From Candidatus Magnetaquicoccus inordinatus (lineage in GTDB: Bacteria; Pseudomonadota; Magnetococcia; Magnetococcales; Magnetaquicoccaceae), in NCBI RefSeq assembly GCF_004217665.1, contig NZ_RXIU01000009.1, positions 1 through 40,375 of the forward strand: 40,375 bases of DNA, read 5' to 3'. The translations under genes and the position numbers were made by a program. The stretch's first letter is position 1. Every line of letters begins with the position of its first letter. The notes under the pieces are model-generated. The model was not told the origin of the DNA. It did no database searches and was given only the letters and a program-made list of their open reading frames with translations. Shown here piece after piece: positions 32,797 to 40,375 of the stretch.

Positions 32797-32937
32797 CTAA
32801 CCCTCACATAGGCTTGCAGAAGGGAAATGAAGTTCATGACGGCTTTCCTGGCCGGGGCTCTTCTTGCTTGTCATCTAACCCTCACTGCGACTTTCGGAAG
32901 GGATATGAATTTCATAACGGGTTCCCTGGCCGGGGCT
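32790..32937 (-). repeat. Tandem 78-bp duplication of the kinase 3' end
   Basis: Two 70-base copies, 32868-32937 (inside the end of the kinase gene) and 32790-32859 (between the kinase and the regulator), are aligned without gaps at a spacing of 78 bp. Both end with GAGGGTTAGATGACAA on the minus strand, so each carries a stop codon immediately followed by an ATG. The copy in the kinase encodes SPGQGTRYEIHIPSESRSEG; the other, SPGQESRHELHFPSASLCEG. Confidence 0.9.
32797..32874 (-). CDS. 25-residue mini-cistron derived from a kinase C-terminal tail
   Basis: An ATG touches the kinase stop (TAG-ATG) and reads 25 codons, M-T-S-K-K then the diverged kinase tail SPGQESRHELHFPSASLCEG, to a TAG that touches the regulator ATG. 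The whole cistron is exactly one 78-bp repeat unit. Several differences from the parental tail are conservative (Tyr to His, Ile to Leu, Ile to Phe). It may be the last remnant of a second kinase gene lost by recombination, or a spacer kept for translational coupling. Whether a peptide is made or does anything is unknown. Confidence 0.4.
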   Translation of the reverse strand: MTSKKSPGQESRHELHFPSASLCEG

Positions 32938-34851
32938 GCTGCTGCATTGAATGGATCCCTTCAGCACCTGGGTCACCAGATTATAGACAATGTGCATCCC
33001 CAGGCCTGTCCCTCCGCGATGGCGCGCGGTAGTAAAAAAAGGCTCAAAGAGGCGGGCACGATCCGCCTCTTTCATGCCGCAGCCATTATCGGAATAACAG
33101 AACAATATGTCACCCTCTGTTACCACTACTTCGACAATTATTTTTCCCTCCTCTTCGGGAAGGAAGGCATGTTGCAAAGAGTTGACCAGTAGATTGGTGA
33201 TGATTTGGGAAAACACACCAGGAAAGCTGTTTATTTCCAAATGCTCCGGGCAGAGCACTTCCACTTGGATGTGGGTGTGTTTCAAACGGGGACGCAAGCT
33301 GAGCAATACATGATGGATATAGTCATGCAAAGCAAACAGACGCCGCTCTTCACTGGTACGATCGACCGCAACCAGTTTGAAACTGCGAATCAACTCTGCC
33401 GCACGCGCCAAATTTTGCGAAATCATCTCCGTCGATTCACTGAGATCACGGAAAAAATTTTCCAAATCCGATTTGCGCAAATTGCCTTGCTCAAACAATT
33501 GACGGCACTCTCGACCACGTTGTTCGAGAAAGGAGGCTGCCGTGAAGCCGGTCCCCACTGGCGTATTGATTTCATGGGCGACTCCTGCGACCAGGCTGCC
33601 CAACGAGGCCATCTTTTCCGCTTCCATCAACTGGGTTTGCGTGCGTTTGATCATGATCAGCGATTGTTCCAACGCCTCATTGTTTTGTTGCAACTCCAGT
33701 TGCCGGGCAGCCTCCTTGATGCGCGACTTGGCAATTTTATTGGTCATCCAATAAAACTGCTCGGCCATCACCAGCAACTGGTCTCCAGATGCCACCTTTT
33801 TTCGTTTGAGACCCAGTCGGTCAATGGCTGTTCCCAACATGCGTTCTGTAAAATCTTGGATTCTCTTGGCAATAAAAAAAACCAAGAGCAAAAATATGGC
33901 CGCAATAAATAAATAGCCAATGGTGCGTTGGTGTCGTTCGGCACGGACAATTTGTTCACTGGCGGCAGCCAAAGCGGACAACGGTTCCAAGGTGGCAAAA
34001 TGGATGGGAACATCGATGGCAAAGCTGTAATCCAGGAATTTTTTACCAAAAATGGAATAATTTTTAGCGAGTTGCTCAAGTGGCATCCCTTTGCTGATCA
34101 CATCCGGCTGCGTCGAGGCAATCACCTGGTTGCTCTCTCCGTGGATGAAGGCGACAGCACTTTGTGTTTCCGACAGGGTACGGAACAGGGAGAGAAAATC
34201 ATGATTCAATGGCGCATAAAAGACCAACAGCGCCTTGGGTTCGCTGAGCGGATTGCTGCCATTTATTCCAGACAGGGTCAATAAAAAGATCTCACCCTGG
34301 TTGTCACTGGCAATATGGGTATAGTCTTCAGAGCGCAACAGACGGGATAGCGTTGTCGCCAATTCTGTTTCTGATAACGGTGCCAATCCCTCATCACGAA
34401 CAAACTGTTCGCGCAGTCCCCCTTTGGCATCCAGCAGGAGAATATAGGGGGCCGCCACCCAACCACGCATCACTGAGCGTGGCGGTAACCAGGGGGGACG
34501 ATTTTCGTGATTCCAGTGTTTTATTTGTTGGGGAGCGCTTTGCCACTCTGCATTTTTTTCATCCACATAGCGCACAAAAGGGGTCAATTGCGCCAGTAAA
34601 CGGACCGCCTGCTCTTGTTGGCGGATATAATCATCAAAAATTAATCGATCTTTTTCTGCTTGTTGTTGCAACTCTTCCAGCATCTTTTCATGAAACAACT
34701 CACGAATGCGTGCCGATTGCCACCAATCCAAGGTTCCCCAAAAAAATATTCCCAACAGCACAGTGAGTACCAACGCTTTGCTGGTCAACGGTGTATGACG
34801 CCAGACTCTTCTCCACAGCAGCCGAAAACCAGTCAATTCTTGTGGCATCAT
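32875..34851 (-). CDS. Membrane sensor histidine kinase
   Basis: The 658-residue product has membrane segments at about 25-44 and 310-328 flanking a periplasmic domain of some 265 residues that looks like a double-Cache-type sensor (IFDDYIRQQEQAVRLLAQLTPF; YILLLDAKGGLREQFVRDEG). A coiled coil follows (378-415). His426 is in LVAGVAHEINTPVGTGF, the HEIN(T/P)P class of H-box. The ATPase domain has ITNLLVNSLQHAF, YSDNGCGMKEADRARLFEPF and GGTGLGMHIVYNLV. The start overlaps the stop of the binding-protein gene as ATGA. It should phosphorylate the HD-GYP regulator next to it, perhaps using the binding protein as ligand receptor. Confidence 0.92.
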   Translation of the reverse strand: MMPQELTGFRLLWRRVWRHTPLTSKALVLTVLLGIFFWGTLDWWQSARIRELFHEKMLEELQQQAEKDRLIFDDYIRQQEQAVRLLAQLTPFVRYVDEKNAEWQSAPQQIKHWNHENRPPWLPPRSVMRGWVAAPYILLLDAKGGLREQFVRDEGLAPLSETELATTLSRLLRSEDYTHIASDNQGEIFLLTLSGINGSNPLSEPKALLVFYAPLNHDFLSLFRTLSETQSAVAFIHGESNQVIASTQPDVISKGMPLEQLAKNYSIFGKKFLDYSFAIDVPIHFATLEPLSALAAASEQIVRAERHQRTIGYLFIAAIFLLLVFFIAKRIQDFTERMLGTAIDRLGLKRKKVASGDQLLVMAEQFYWMTNKIAKSRIKEAARQLELQQNNEALEQSLIMIKRTQTQLMEAEKMASLGSLVAGVAHEINTPVGTGFTAASFLEQRGRECRQLFEQGNLRKSDLENFFRDLSESTEMISQNLARAAELIRSFKLVAVDRTSEERRLFALHDYIHHVLLSLRPRLKHTHIQVEVLCPEHLEINSFPGVFSQIITNLLVNSLQHAFLPEEEGKIIVEVVVTEGDILFCYSDNGCGMKEADRARLFEPFFTTARHRGGTGLGMHIVYNLVTQVLKGSIQCSSSPGQGTRYEIHIPSESRSEG

Positions 34852-35882
34852 GGCTCCCCGATCAACTCATTTCCTCTGAATTGCCAACCTTTTTTGCGCA
34901 ATTCAGTGGCGGGAACCAAACGCAAAGAGGGATCCACGCGACCGGCATTGGCCATTAGATATTCGACCAGTTGTTGTGCTTTGCCATTTGCCAGATGCTC
35001 GGCACTCCACGTGGAAACATTATAGACCCAATAAAAGGGATAACGCCCCTCTTTCAGAGTGTTGGTATCTGTTGGATCCTGCCCATCAATGGCAATCGCC
35101 CTGACTTTGTTATTGAAGCGCGGATCGTTCAATAACTGCCAGTTTTCCAAATACCCAATCGTGCCAGGATGTTTGGCTACCGTGGTAACCATATCCAAAA
35201 TGGTTCCCACCTCATTGATGCGTGAGCCAAACTGCTCTTCATTATCCAGAATCAACCGCCAGTGACCGGGGCGAATTTTACAATGCAAGCGGGTGACTGG
35301 GCGCACCAGCAACTCTTTCGGATAGTGTTTGCCAATATTTTCCAAATGTGACCAACGACTGATTTTGCCGCGATAAATATCACGGACCTCTGTTGCTGTA
35401 AGCTGTTGCAGCGGATCTTTGTCATGGACCAGAATTGCCAAAGGAGAAATACCGATGGTATGCCATTGCAAACCGGGCAGACGATCCACCTTGGCCGCCG
35501 GACAACAGGAACCGCCAATATCTACCTCCTTGCGATTGATTCCTTCAGCCGCCGGACCGCAGGTTCCCTCTCGTACCGAGACATTGATTCGCTGATTGCG
35601 CGCAAACTCCTGTATCAGTGGCAGCAATCCCGGATAAATATTTTGATCCAGCAATAAAACAACCTCTGCTCCTAGATCCTGTTCCCGATAACGGATCGGC
35701 TGTTTTTGCCACTCTTCTGATTTTTCAAGAACCTCATCGGGATGGGAAAAGGCAGGACCACGCAAGGTGGTCGGTACAATATGTTCCGCATGCAGCTCCT
35801 TCTGCCAGAGACATACAGCCAGAATGAGCAGGAGGAAACTTAGCCAACCATTTATGCTTGAATTTGTTTTATACCGTTTCAT
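34848..35882 (-). CDS. PstS-like periplasmic substrate-binding protein, cysteine-rich
   Basis: The 344-residue product has an N-terminal signal (FLLLILAVCLWQ, then HAEH). It shows the PBP-like fold of PstS relatives: VVLLLDQNIYPGLLPLIQEFA, VDIGGSCCPAA, IGISPLAILVHDKDPLQQLT, VRDIYRGKISRWSHL, and TIGYLENWQLL. The phosphate loop GGGSGTG of true PstS is replaced by REGTCGPAAEG, and cysteines occur at TCGP and SCCP, so the ligand is probably not plain phosphate. There are no permease genes beside it; it overlaps the kinase by ATGA and the Sel1 gene by ATGA. A role as sensor for the kinase is the natural inference. Confidence 0.82.
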   Translation of the reverse strand: MKRYKTNSSINGWLSFLLLILAVCLWQKELHAEHIVPTTLRGPAFSHPDEVLEKSEEWQKQPIRYREQDLGAEVVLLLDQNIYPGLLPLIQEFARNQRINVSVREGTCGPAAEGINRKEVDIGGSCCPAAKVDRLPGLQWHTIGISPLAILVHDKDPLQQLTATEVRDIYRGKISRWSHLENIGKHYPKELLVRPVTRLHCKIRPGHWRLILDNEEQFGSRINEVGTILDMVTTVAKHPGTIGYLENWQLLNDPRFNNKVRAIAIDGQDPTDTNTLKEGRYPFYWVYNVSTWSAEHLANGKAQQLVEYLMANAGRVDPSLRLVPATELRKKGWQFRGNELIGEP

Positions 35883-37999
35883 TGATGTGACTTCCCTTCC
35901 ACCCAGGCTCTGACCAGGCGCTGCGACTCTGCCAACTGATTTCTGGTCAGACGATGTCCTAAACGCTCCCGCTCTTTGACGGCAGCACGATAGCCACTCC
36001 TGGCCGAAAGAGTATACCAGGCGTGTGCCGCAGCAGGATCCTTGCCCGATGCAATTCCTTCTTCCAACACCATACCCAGATTATGTTGTGCCTCGGCATG
36101 ACCCTGTTCTGCTGCCAAACGATACCAATATTCCGCCTGTTGCGGATCCTGCTCGATGCCATCGCCATACGCATAGAGTGTACCCAGATGGTTTTGTGCC
36201 TCGGCATATCCCTGTTCGGCGGCCATTTGAAACCAGAGTACCGCCTCGGCGCTATCACTGGCCACCCCTCGACCATCACGATAGAGAATACCTAACAGAT
36301 TTTGTGCCTGTGGATCGTTGCGACTCACCGCCTTGCGCAACCACTGCACCGCTTCACCGGCATTGCTGGCGATACCCTCCCCACTCAGCAGGCGCTGCGC
36401 CAACTCTATCTGGGCTGCCAATTCACCTTGGCGTGCAGCCTGCCGACACAATTTTTGGGCCTGCAGCTCATCCTGTTTGACTCCTAAACCTTGCCAAAAG
36501 AGCCGGCTCAAATGGTAGCCCGCTTCTGCACACCCTGCCTCTGCGGCTTGCCGATAATAGCGCACAGCCTCCGGCCAGCTTTGTGTCACGCCATTGCCGG
36601 TCGCATAACAGTGAGCCAACTGCACCATAGCCAAATGGTGTCCCTGCTCTGCCGCTTTGCGATACAAGGAGAGCGCCTCTTTGTGGTCCTGGGTGACTAT
36701 CCGACCCGCCTCATACCACTGCCCCAACTGATATTGCGCCCCTTTATGTCCCTGCGCGGCTGCCCGGCGAAACCAAAGCAGCGCCTCTTTATCCTCCTGT
36801 CTGACACCATGACCATGGACATGACACTGGCCCAGGTTATATTGCGCAATGGCATGACCCTGTTCAGCAGCCAAACGAAACCAGTGGGCAGCTTGCGCAT
36901 CATCCCGTTCCACACCTTTGCCGCTGCGGTAGAGATTGCCTAAATTATTTTGGGCGTTGGCATGCCCTTGTTCTGCAGCCGCACGATACCATCTGTATGC
37001 CTCCAGTGCATTCTGCTCGACCCCTTCTCCTTCCGCATAGCGGGCGGCCAAGGCCGCTTGGGCGCCCGCATGACCCGCCTCTGCAGCCAGTCGATACCAA
37101 TGCAGCGCTTGCGATATATCGACAGCGATACCCTGACCTTTGCGATAGGCGTTGCCTAAGGCAAAACGCGCCTCGGCATGGCCTGCTTCGGCCGCTTTGC
37201 GGTACCAGCGCAAGGCGACTCGTTCGTCGCAGCCAATACCCACACCCTTGGCATAGGCATGCCCCAAATAATAGCAGGCATCGCGATCATGTTGCTCAGC
37301 AGCCTTGTAAAACCAAAAGACCGCCTCGGCATCATTGCGCTCGATACCTTCCCCTTGTGTATACAGTAAACCCAGTTGTCGTTGCAGAGCAGCATCACCC
37401 TGTTCAGCCCCCTTGCGCAGCAGAGTCAACCGTTCACTGGCGCTGGAGAGAGTTTGCGCATGCTCGGCGCGCAGTTGTGCCAAAGCCTTGCTGGCGGCAC
37501 GATGACCCTGCTGGGCCGCCTTCCCTAACCATTCGGCGGCCAGGGTAAGATTTTGCACAACTCCTTCTCCACTGCGATACATTTGTCCCAGACTGAACTG
37601 GGCATCGGCAGCACCTTGCTCTGCTGCCTGACCATACCAGAATGCTGCTTGCGCAGGATCCGGGTTGATGCCTTGACCATTGTAAAAAATGTGTCCGACA
37701 AAGAGTTGATGTTCAGGATTGCCTTGCGCTGCGGCCTGGCAATACCAGTAGAGTGCCTGTTGACCATCCGCTTCCACCTCTTCGCCATCGCTGTAGAGGT
37801 CGCCCAGCCACAGTTGTGCCTCCAGCAATCCCTGTTCGGCAGCCATTCGCGCCCAATTGCCTGCTGCTTCAGGATCAGCCTCCAGACCATTACCCTCCTG
37901 ACAGGCGACAGAAAGGGCCCATTGGGCAGCAGGATCTCCTTTTCGGGCGGCATTGAACAGTTCGTGCACAGGGGGGGCAGGATTTTTGTTGCCAGACAT
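35879..37999 (-). CDS. Sel1-like repeat protein with about 17 repeats
   Basis: ATG 37999 has GGGAG 5 nt upstream and is preferred to ATG 38026. The 706-residue product is almost entirely Sel1-like repeats of 36 residues (for example ANAQNNLGNLYRSGKGVERD and AEAQNHLGTLYAYGDGIEQD), about 17 clear copies plus one degenerate copy near residues 165-200 (ASERLTLLRKGAEQGD). There is no signal peptide, so it should be cytosolic. Sel1 proteins are adaptor scaffolds for signalling complexes. Its ATGA overlap with the binding protein makes it the first gene of the sensor operon. A membrane protein gene lies 30 bp upstream on the same strand. Confidence 0.92.
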   Translation of the reverse strand: MSGNKNPAPPVHELFNAARKGDPAAQWALSVACQEGNGLEADPEAAGNWARMAAEQGLLEAQLWLGDLYSDGEEVEADGQQALYWYCQAAAQGNPEHQLFVGHIFYNGQGINPDPAQAAFWYGQAAEQGAADAQFSLGQMYRSGEGVVQNLTLAAEWLGKAAQQGHRAASKALAQLRAEHAQTLSSASERLTLLRKGAEQGDAALQRQLGLLYTQGEGIERNDAEAVFWFYKAAEQHDRDACYYLGHAYAKGVGIGCDERVALRWYRKAAEAGHAEARFALGNAYRKGQGIAVDISQALHWYRLAAEAGHAGAQAALAARYAEGEGVEQNALEAYRWYRAAAEQGHANAQNNLGNLYRSGKGVERDDAQAAHWFRLAAEQGHAIAQYNLGQCHVHGHGVRQEDKEALLWFRRAAAQGHKGAQYQLGQWYEAGRIVTQDHKEALSLYRKAAEQGHHLAMVQLAHCYATGNGVTQSWPEAVRYYRQAAEAGCAEAGYHLSRLFWQGLGVKQDELQAQKLCRQAARQGELAAQIELAQRLLSGEGIASNAGEAVQWLRKAVSRNDPQAQNLLGILYRDGRGVASDSAEAVLWFQMAAEQGYAEAQNHLGTLYAYGDGIEQDPQQAEYWYRLAAEQGHAEAQHNLGMVLEEGIASGKDPAAAHAWYTLSARSGYRAAVKERERLGHRLTRNQLAESQRLVRAWVEGKSHQ

Positions 38000-38028
38000 A
38001 CTCACTCCCGGATGGCCGGAAACCATTT

Positions 38029-38709
38029 TTAGATCATAATGGAATATATTGATTTATATCTTTTCAAAAGGGTATTGGCAAGCACAGGCAGCATGGCCAG
38101 CAGGAGCAGAAGCAGAAACAGCTCCAAAGAGAGAATATCTGCGGGATGATGGAGTTGGCTGAGGCGACTGCCTGCCTGAACATAGAGCATGGTGGCAGCC
38201 AACATGCCTATCTGACTGACCAGATAGAAGGTGCGTAGAGGGATGGGGGTCAAACCCATCAACAGGTTGACCAGAAAGGAGGGGATGATCGGCAGCAGGC
38301 GCAAGCTCAACAGGTATACGGCCCCATCACGGGCAAATCCCTCCTGTATGGGATGCAACTCTTTTCCCCAACGTGCTTGCACCCAATCGCGCAGCAGATG
38401 ACGCGACAATAAAAATGCCATGGCACAGCCGATACTGGAGGCAAAAGAGACCAACAGCGTTCCCAAGGCCAAACCAAACAATGCTCCGCCAGCAAGCATC
38501 AACAGGGTTAATCCGGGCAACGATAAGGCGGTCATGCTCATATAGCTGAGAAAAAAAAGCAGTGCTGTACCGATTGGATAGAGCTGATAAAAGGCTTGCA
38601 GCTTTTGATAGAGCTCTTTCAGGTTTTCCAGGGTCAACAGATGTTGCAGCAGTCCGCCGAGCGCGAGCAGCAACAGCAACACCACCATCCCTTGCCATGA
38701 AATTTTCAT
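38029..38709 (-). CDS. TVP38/TMEM64 (VTT domain) membrane protein
   Basis: ATG 38709 (MKISWQGMVVLLLLLAL) is chosen over a frame extension to 38757 that would overlap arsS. The 226-residue product has about six hydrophobic segments and the VTT core LSLPGLTLLMLAGGALFGLALG with FxxSRHLLRDWV after it, then LRLLPIIPSFLVNLLMGLTPI. VTT proteins (DedA relatives) are membrane proteins tied to lipid scrambling or transport. A TVP38-type gene next to arsS is a recurring arrangement, to my knowledge, so it may serve the same pathway. It is 11 bp downstream of the arsS stop. Confidence 0.88.
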   Translation of the reverse strand: MKISWQGMVVLLLLLALGGLLQHLLTLENLKELYQKLQAFYQLYPIGTALLFFLSYMSMTALSLPGLTLLMLAGGALFGLALGTLLVSFASSIGCAMAFLLSRHLLRDWVQARWGKELHPIQEGFARDGAVYLLSLRLLPIIPSFLVNLLMGLTPIPLRTFYLVSQIGMLAATMLYVQAGSRLSQLHHPADILSLELFLLLLLLAMLPVLANTLLKRYKSIYSIMI

Positions 38710-38720
38710 CTGCCGGTCGT

Positions 38721-39695
38721 TCAGGCAGCCAAAGCGCCGCCACAGGAGGAGCCACAACCGGCGGTACAGGCAAAACAGTGGTTGCCGGTGACAATCGAAC
38801 GATGCGCCAGTTGTTGCGGGTCATAATCGGGTTGCAGTTCTTGTGCTGGCACATTGGCAGGCCAACCCAGGGCCAAATTAAAATCGCAATCAAAGAGCGC
38901 TCCATCCCAGCGAATGGAGATCTGTTTGCGACACATCAAAGGTTCCAAGGTGGCCGGATTAAAACTGTTGCGCAACAACTGCCCATAGCGCTCTTCCTCT
39001 CCTGAGCGCCGCAGTTCCGCTTGAAAACGACCAATCGGCATATTGGTCATCGTGTACAGACGGTGAAAGTGGATGGCGTGCATCTGCCACAAGCGCTGCC
39101 GATACTCCTCTTCCAGACGTTGTTGATTGGGAGGCAGAAAGGCTTTGCCCGGATTATAGACCAGATGCAGAGGCAAGTGATCCTCGCGACCATATCCCAG
39201 TTGATTGAGTTTGTGCAGCGCTGCAATCGTCTGTTGATAGACCCCGCTGCCCCGTTGGGCATCGACATTTTCTGGCAGATAACAGGGGAGCGATGCGATA
39301 ATGGTGACCTGATGGGCGCGCAGAAAGGCGGGCAGGGTAGCCATTTGCGGATCCTCTTCCATCAAGATGGCCAGGTTGCTGCGCAGTTGCACGGCCACCT
39401 GCCTGTGATGAAGATTTTCAATCAGGGTGCGCAATAGTGGATGATATTCAGGGGCTCCCCCAGTCAGATCCACCTCCCGGCAGCCACTCTTATCCACCAG
39501 GCGCAATACCCGCTCCATTACCGCCCAACTCATGCTTTCCGAGCGACGCGGCGAGGCCCCCAGATGACAATGTTGACAGGAAAGATTGCAACGCAGGCCC
39601 AAATTGAGTTGAATCACCTGCAAGCCAACAGTGGTCAACTGTTTTTGTGCCAGATAAGGACGAACGGTGTCCAGGAAGGTGCTTGCGCAGGACAT
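38721..39695 (-). CDS. arsS: ArsS-like radical SAM protein (arsenosugar pathway)
   Basis: ATG 39695 is used; a TTG at 39707 adds four residues. The 324-residue product has the cluster motif CNLSCQHCHLGASP, then REVDLTGGAPEYHP and LRSNLAILMEED. The C-terminal part has CRKQISIRWDGALFDCDFN and the tail HCFACTAGCGSSCGGALAA. This matches ArsS, which adds a 5'-deoxyadenosyl group to dimethylarsinous acid in arsenosugar synthesis. Some ArsS are selenoproteins; here the C-terminal positions are ordinary Cys codons with no in-frame TGA. No arsM methyltransferase is in the window, so function in arsenosugar synthesis is not fully supported locally. Confidence 0.85.
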   Translation of the reverse strand: MSCASTFLDTVRPYLAQKQLTTVGLQVIQLNLGLRCNLSCQHCHLGASPRRSESMSWAVMERVLRLVDKSGCREVDLTGGAPEYHPLLRTLIENLHHRQVAVQLRSNLAILMEEDPQMATLPAFLRAHQVTIIASLPCYLPENVDAQRGSGVYQQTIAALHKLNQLGYGREDHLPLHLVYNPGKAFLPPNQQRLEEEYRQRLWQMHAIHFHRLYTMTNMPIGRFQAELRRSGEEERYGQLLRNSFNPATLEPLMCRKQISIRWDGALFDCDFNLALGWPANVPAQELQPDYDPQQLAHRSIVTGNHCFACTAGCGSSCGGALAA

Positions 39696-39743
39696 GGCAA
39701 CCGCCAATCATGTAGGTAGGTTTTGGCTGGAAGCTCTCCCTGG

Positions 39744-39772
39744 CTGGGGCTTGCCGATGCGGCAAGCCCCAG
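39744..39772 (-). terminator. Perfect 13-bp hairpin after the carbonic anhydrase gene
   Basis: CTGGGGCTTGCCG (39744-39756) pairs perfectly with CGGCAAGCCCCAG (39760-39772) around a 3-nt loop. It lies between the carbonic anhydrase fusion stop (39796) and the arsS start on the same strand, so it likely ends the upstream transcript. No T-run follows on the minus strand. Confidence 0.6.
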
Positions 39773-39795
39773 CAGCACAGGGGAAACAGGATCAA

Positions 39796-40375
39796 TCAGG
39801 CTTTGCCGCTCTCTTCAGCGACAATCAGCCATTTGCCATGCTCTTGTTGCAAGGAGAGGCTTTTCTTGACCTTATCCTGATAGGATTTGCTCCGATAGCC
39901 TTGCACGAAGGTTGCTTTGGCATGGTTGGCATCCTGGAGTGCAATCTGCAACTGTTCGATGGTGATGCTGATTGCACCGGCTGCCTGGATGGTTTTACGA
40001 CGTTGCGCTTCCCACTCTTTGCGATTGGCAAACGCGGCGGAACGAAAATCGGGGGCGTAACAGGCCAGATAACGATCCACCTTGTTGCCCGACCAGGCAC
40101 TGGCCCAGGCATAGACCGATTGTTCCACCGCATCACGGGCTGCAGAGGCTGTGGCTGTTGGTAGCCGTTCCGGCAACCATTCGACAGTACCATCTTCGAT
40201 ATGGTAGAGGGCTCCCACCATTTTTAATTTGCCATGCTGTTCCAGATGGGTCAATTCGGCGCTGTTTTCCCGCAGATCGTGCAAGGATTGATAGACATTT
40301 TCCCGAATGGCATCGACAACCAGGGCCTCTCCACTCAGACCTTTGGCTTTGGCGCGTTCGGCAGCGGGAACAATA
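39796..40375 (-). CDS. Beta-carbonic anhydrase C-terminus fused to an NTF2-like domain (5' end outside window)
   Basis: The frame is open to the window edge (first codons I-V-P-A-A-E-R-A-K-A-K), so the gene starts beyond 40375; a TTG at 40284 is only an internal codon. The first 60 visible residues (ENVYQSLHDLRENSAELTHL, then KLKMVGALYHIEDGTVEWLP) match the C-terminal end of beta-carbonic anhydrases, which hydrate CO2 at a zinc site; that zinc site lies in the missing part. After a short linker, residues about 75-190 form an NTF2/SnoaL-like domain (VYAWASAWSGNKVDRYLACY, then KWLIVAEESGKA). Such domains often act in binding or oligomerisation. The NTF2 assignment is by pattern; the anhydrase assignment would be settled by the upstream sequence. 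Confidence 0.68.
   Translation of the reverse strand, partial: IVPAAERAKAKGLSGEALVVDAIRENVYQSLHDLRENSAELTHLEQHGKLKMVGALYHIEDGTVEWLPERLPTATASAARDAVEQSVYAWASAWSGNKVDRYLACYAPDFRSAAFANRKEWEAQRRKTIQAAGAISITIEQLQIALQDANHAKATFVQGYRSKSYQDKVKKSLSLQQEHGKWLIVAEESGKA

Noticed and set aside
38721-39695. Selenocysteine in ArsS
   Set aside because: The C-terminal motif positions are ordinary cysteine codons and there is no in-frame TGA before the stop.
1-40375. Mobile elements, prophage or defence system
   Set aside because: No transposase, integrase, terminal repeats or known defence genes were recognised; base composition and coding density look even throughout.

Overview
The window is a dense, IS-free stretch of about 40 kb from a Gram-negative member of the Pseudomonadota. 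The L28 protein is of the longer alphaproteobacterial kind, and a phasin, PstSCAB/PhoU/PhoBR, LolB, IspE and an encoded-CCA tRNA-Gln are present. A deep-branching alphaproteobacterial lineage such as Magnetococcia would fit, but that placement is inference; no rRNA is present to settle it.

Layout. (1) 3-7737 (+): the 3' end of a giant cadherin-like/tandem-95 adhesin followed by an M50 metalloprotease-HlyD fusion, a TolC-type outer-membrane lipoprotein, a short HlyD adaptor and a GAF-like-HlyD protein. Most junctions are ATGA overlaps, so this reads as one secretion/processing operon for the adhesin, with no ABC ATPase inside the window. (2) 7772-11045: a hemerythrin-rhodanese fusion (+), then a phasin with its own sigma70-type promoter and an oligoendopeptidase F (both -). 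(3) 11386-20427 (+): a phosphate-starvation block, pstS-phoU-pstC-pstA-pstB1-pstB2-phoB-phoR, followed by mdaB. PhoU carries a catalytically dead LMW-phosphatase-like domain. The two PstB ATPases have reciprocal losses of catalytic motifs, so that only a heterodimer would contain one fully canonical ATP site. (4) 20465-25808 (-): a PflX-type radical SAM protein, DUF2784, tRNA-Gln overlapping the end of ispE, lolB-like, a TPR lipoprotein and DUF1858. (5) 25986-26282 (+): rpmB. (6) 26407-31152 (-): apgM, mdh, ffh and a sulfurtransferase. (7) 31225-37999 (-): an operon of a Sel1-repeat protein, a PstS-like periplasmic binding protein, a membrane histidine kinase, a 25-codon mini-cistron made from a duplicated kinase tail, and a REC-DUF3369-HD-GYP regulator; this looks like a ligand-to-c-di-GMP pathway. 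(8) 38029-40375 (-): a TVP38-type membrane protein, ArsS, and a 5'-truncated beta-carbonic anhydrase fused to an NTF2-like domain.

The most notable observation is the complementary degeneration of the PstB1/PstB2 pair: asymmetric ATP sites of this kind are well known in heterodimeric ABC exporters, but here they occur in a phosphate importer. Next are the dead-phosphatase PhoU fusion, the M50-HlyD adhesin secretion locus, and several exact-period tandem duplications: 20-residue repeats in the adhesin, a 28-bp array, a 78-bp kinase-tail duplication and a 35-bp duplication over the phoB start.
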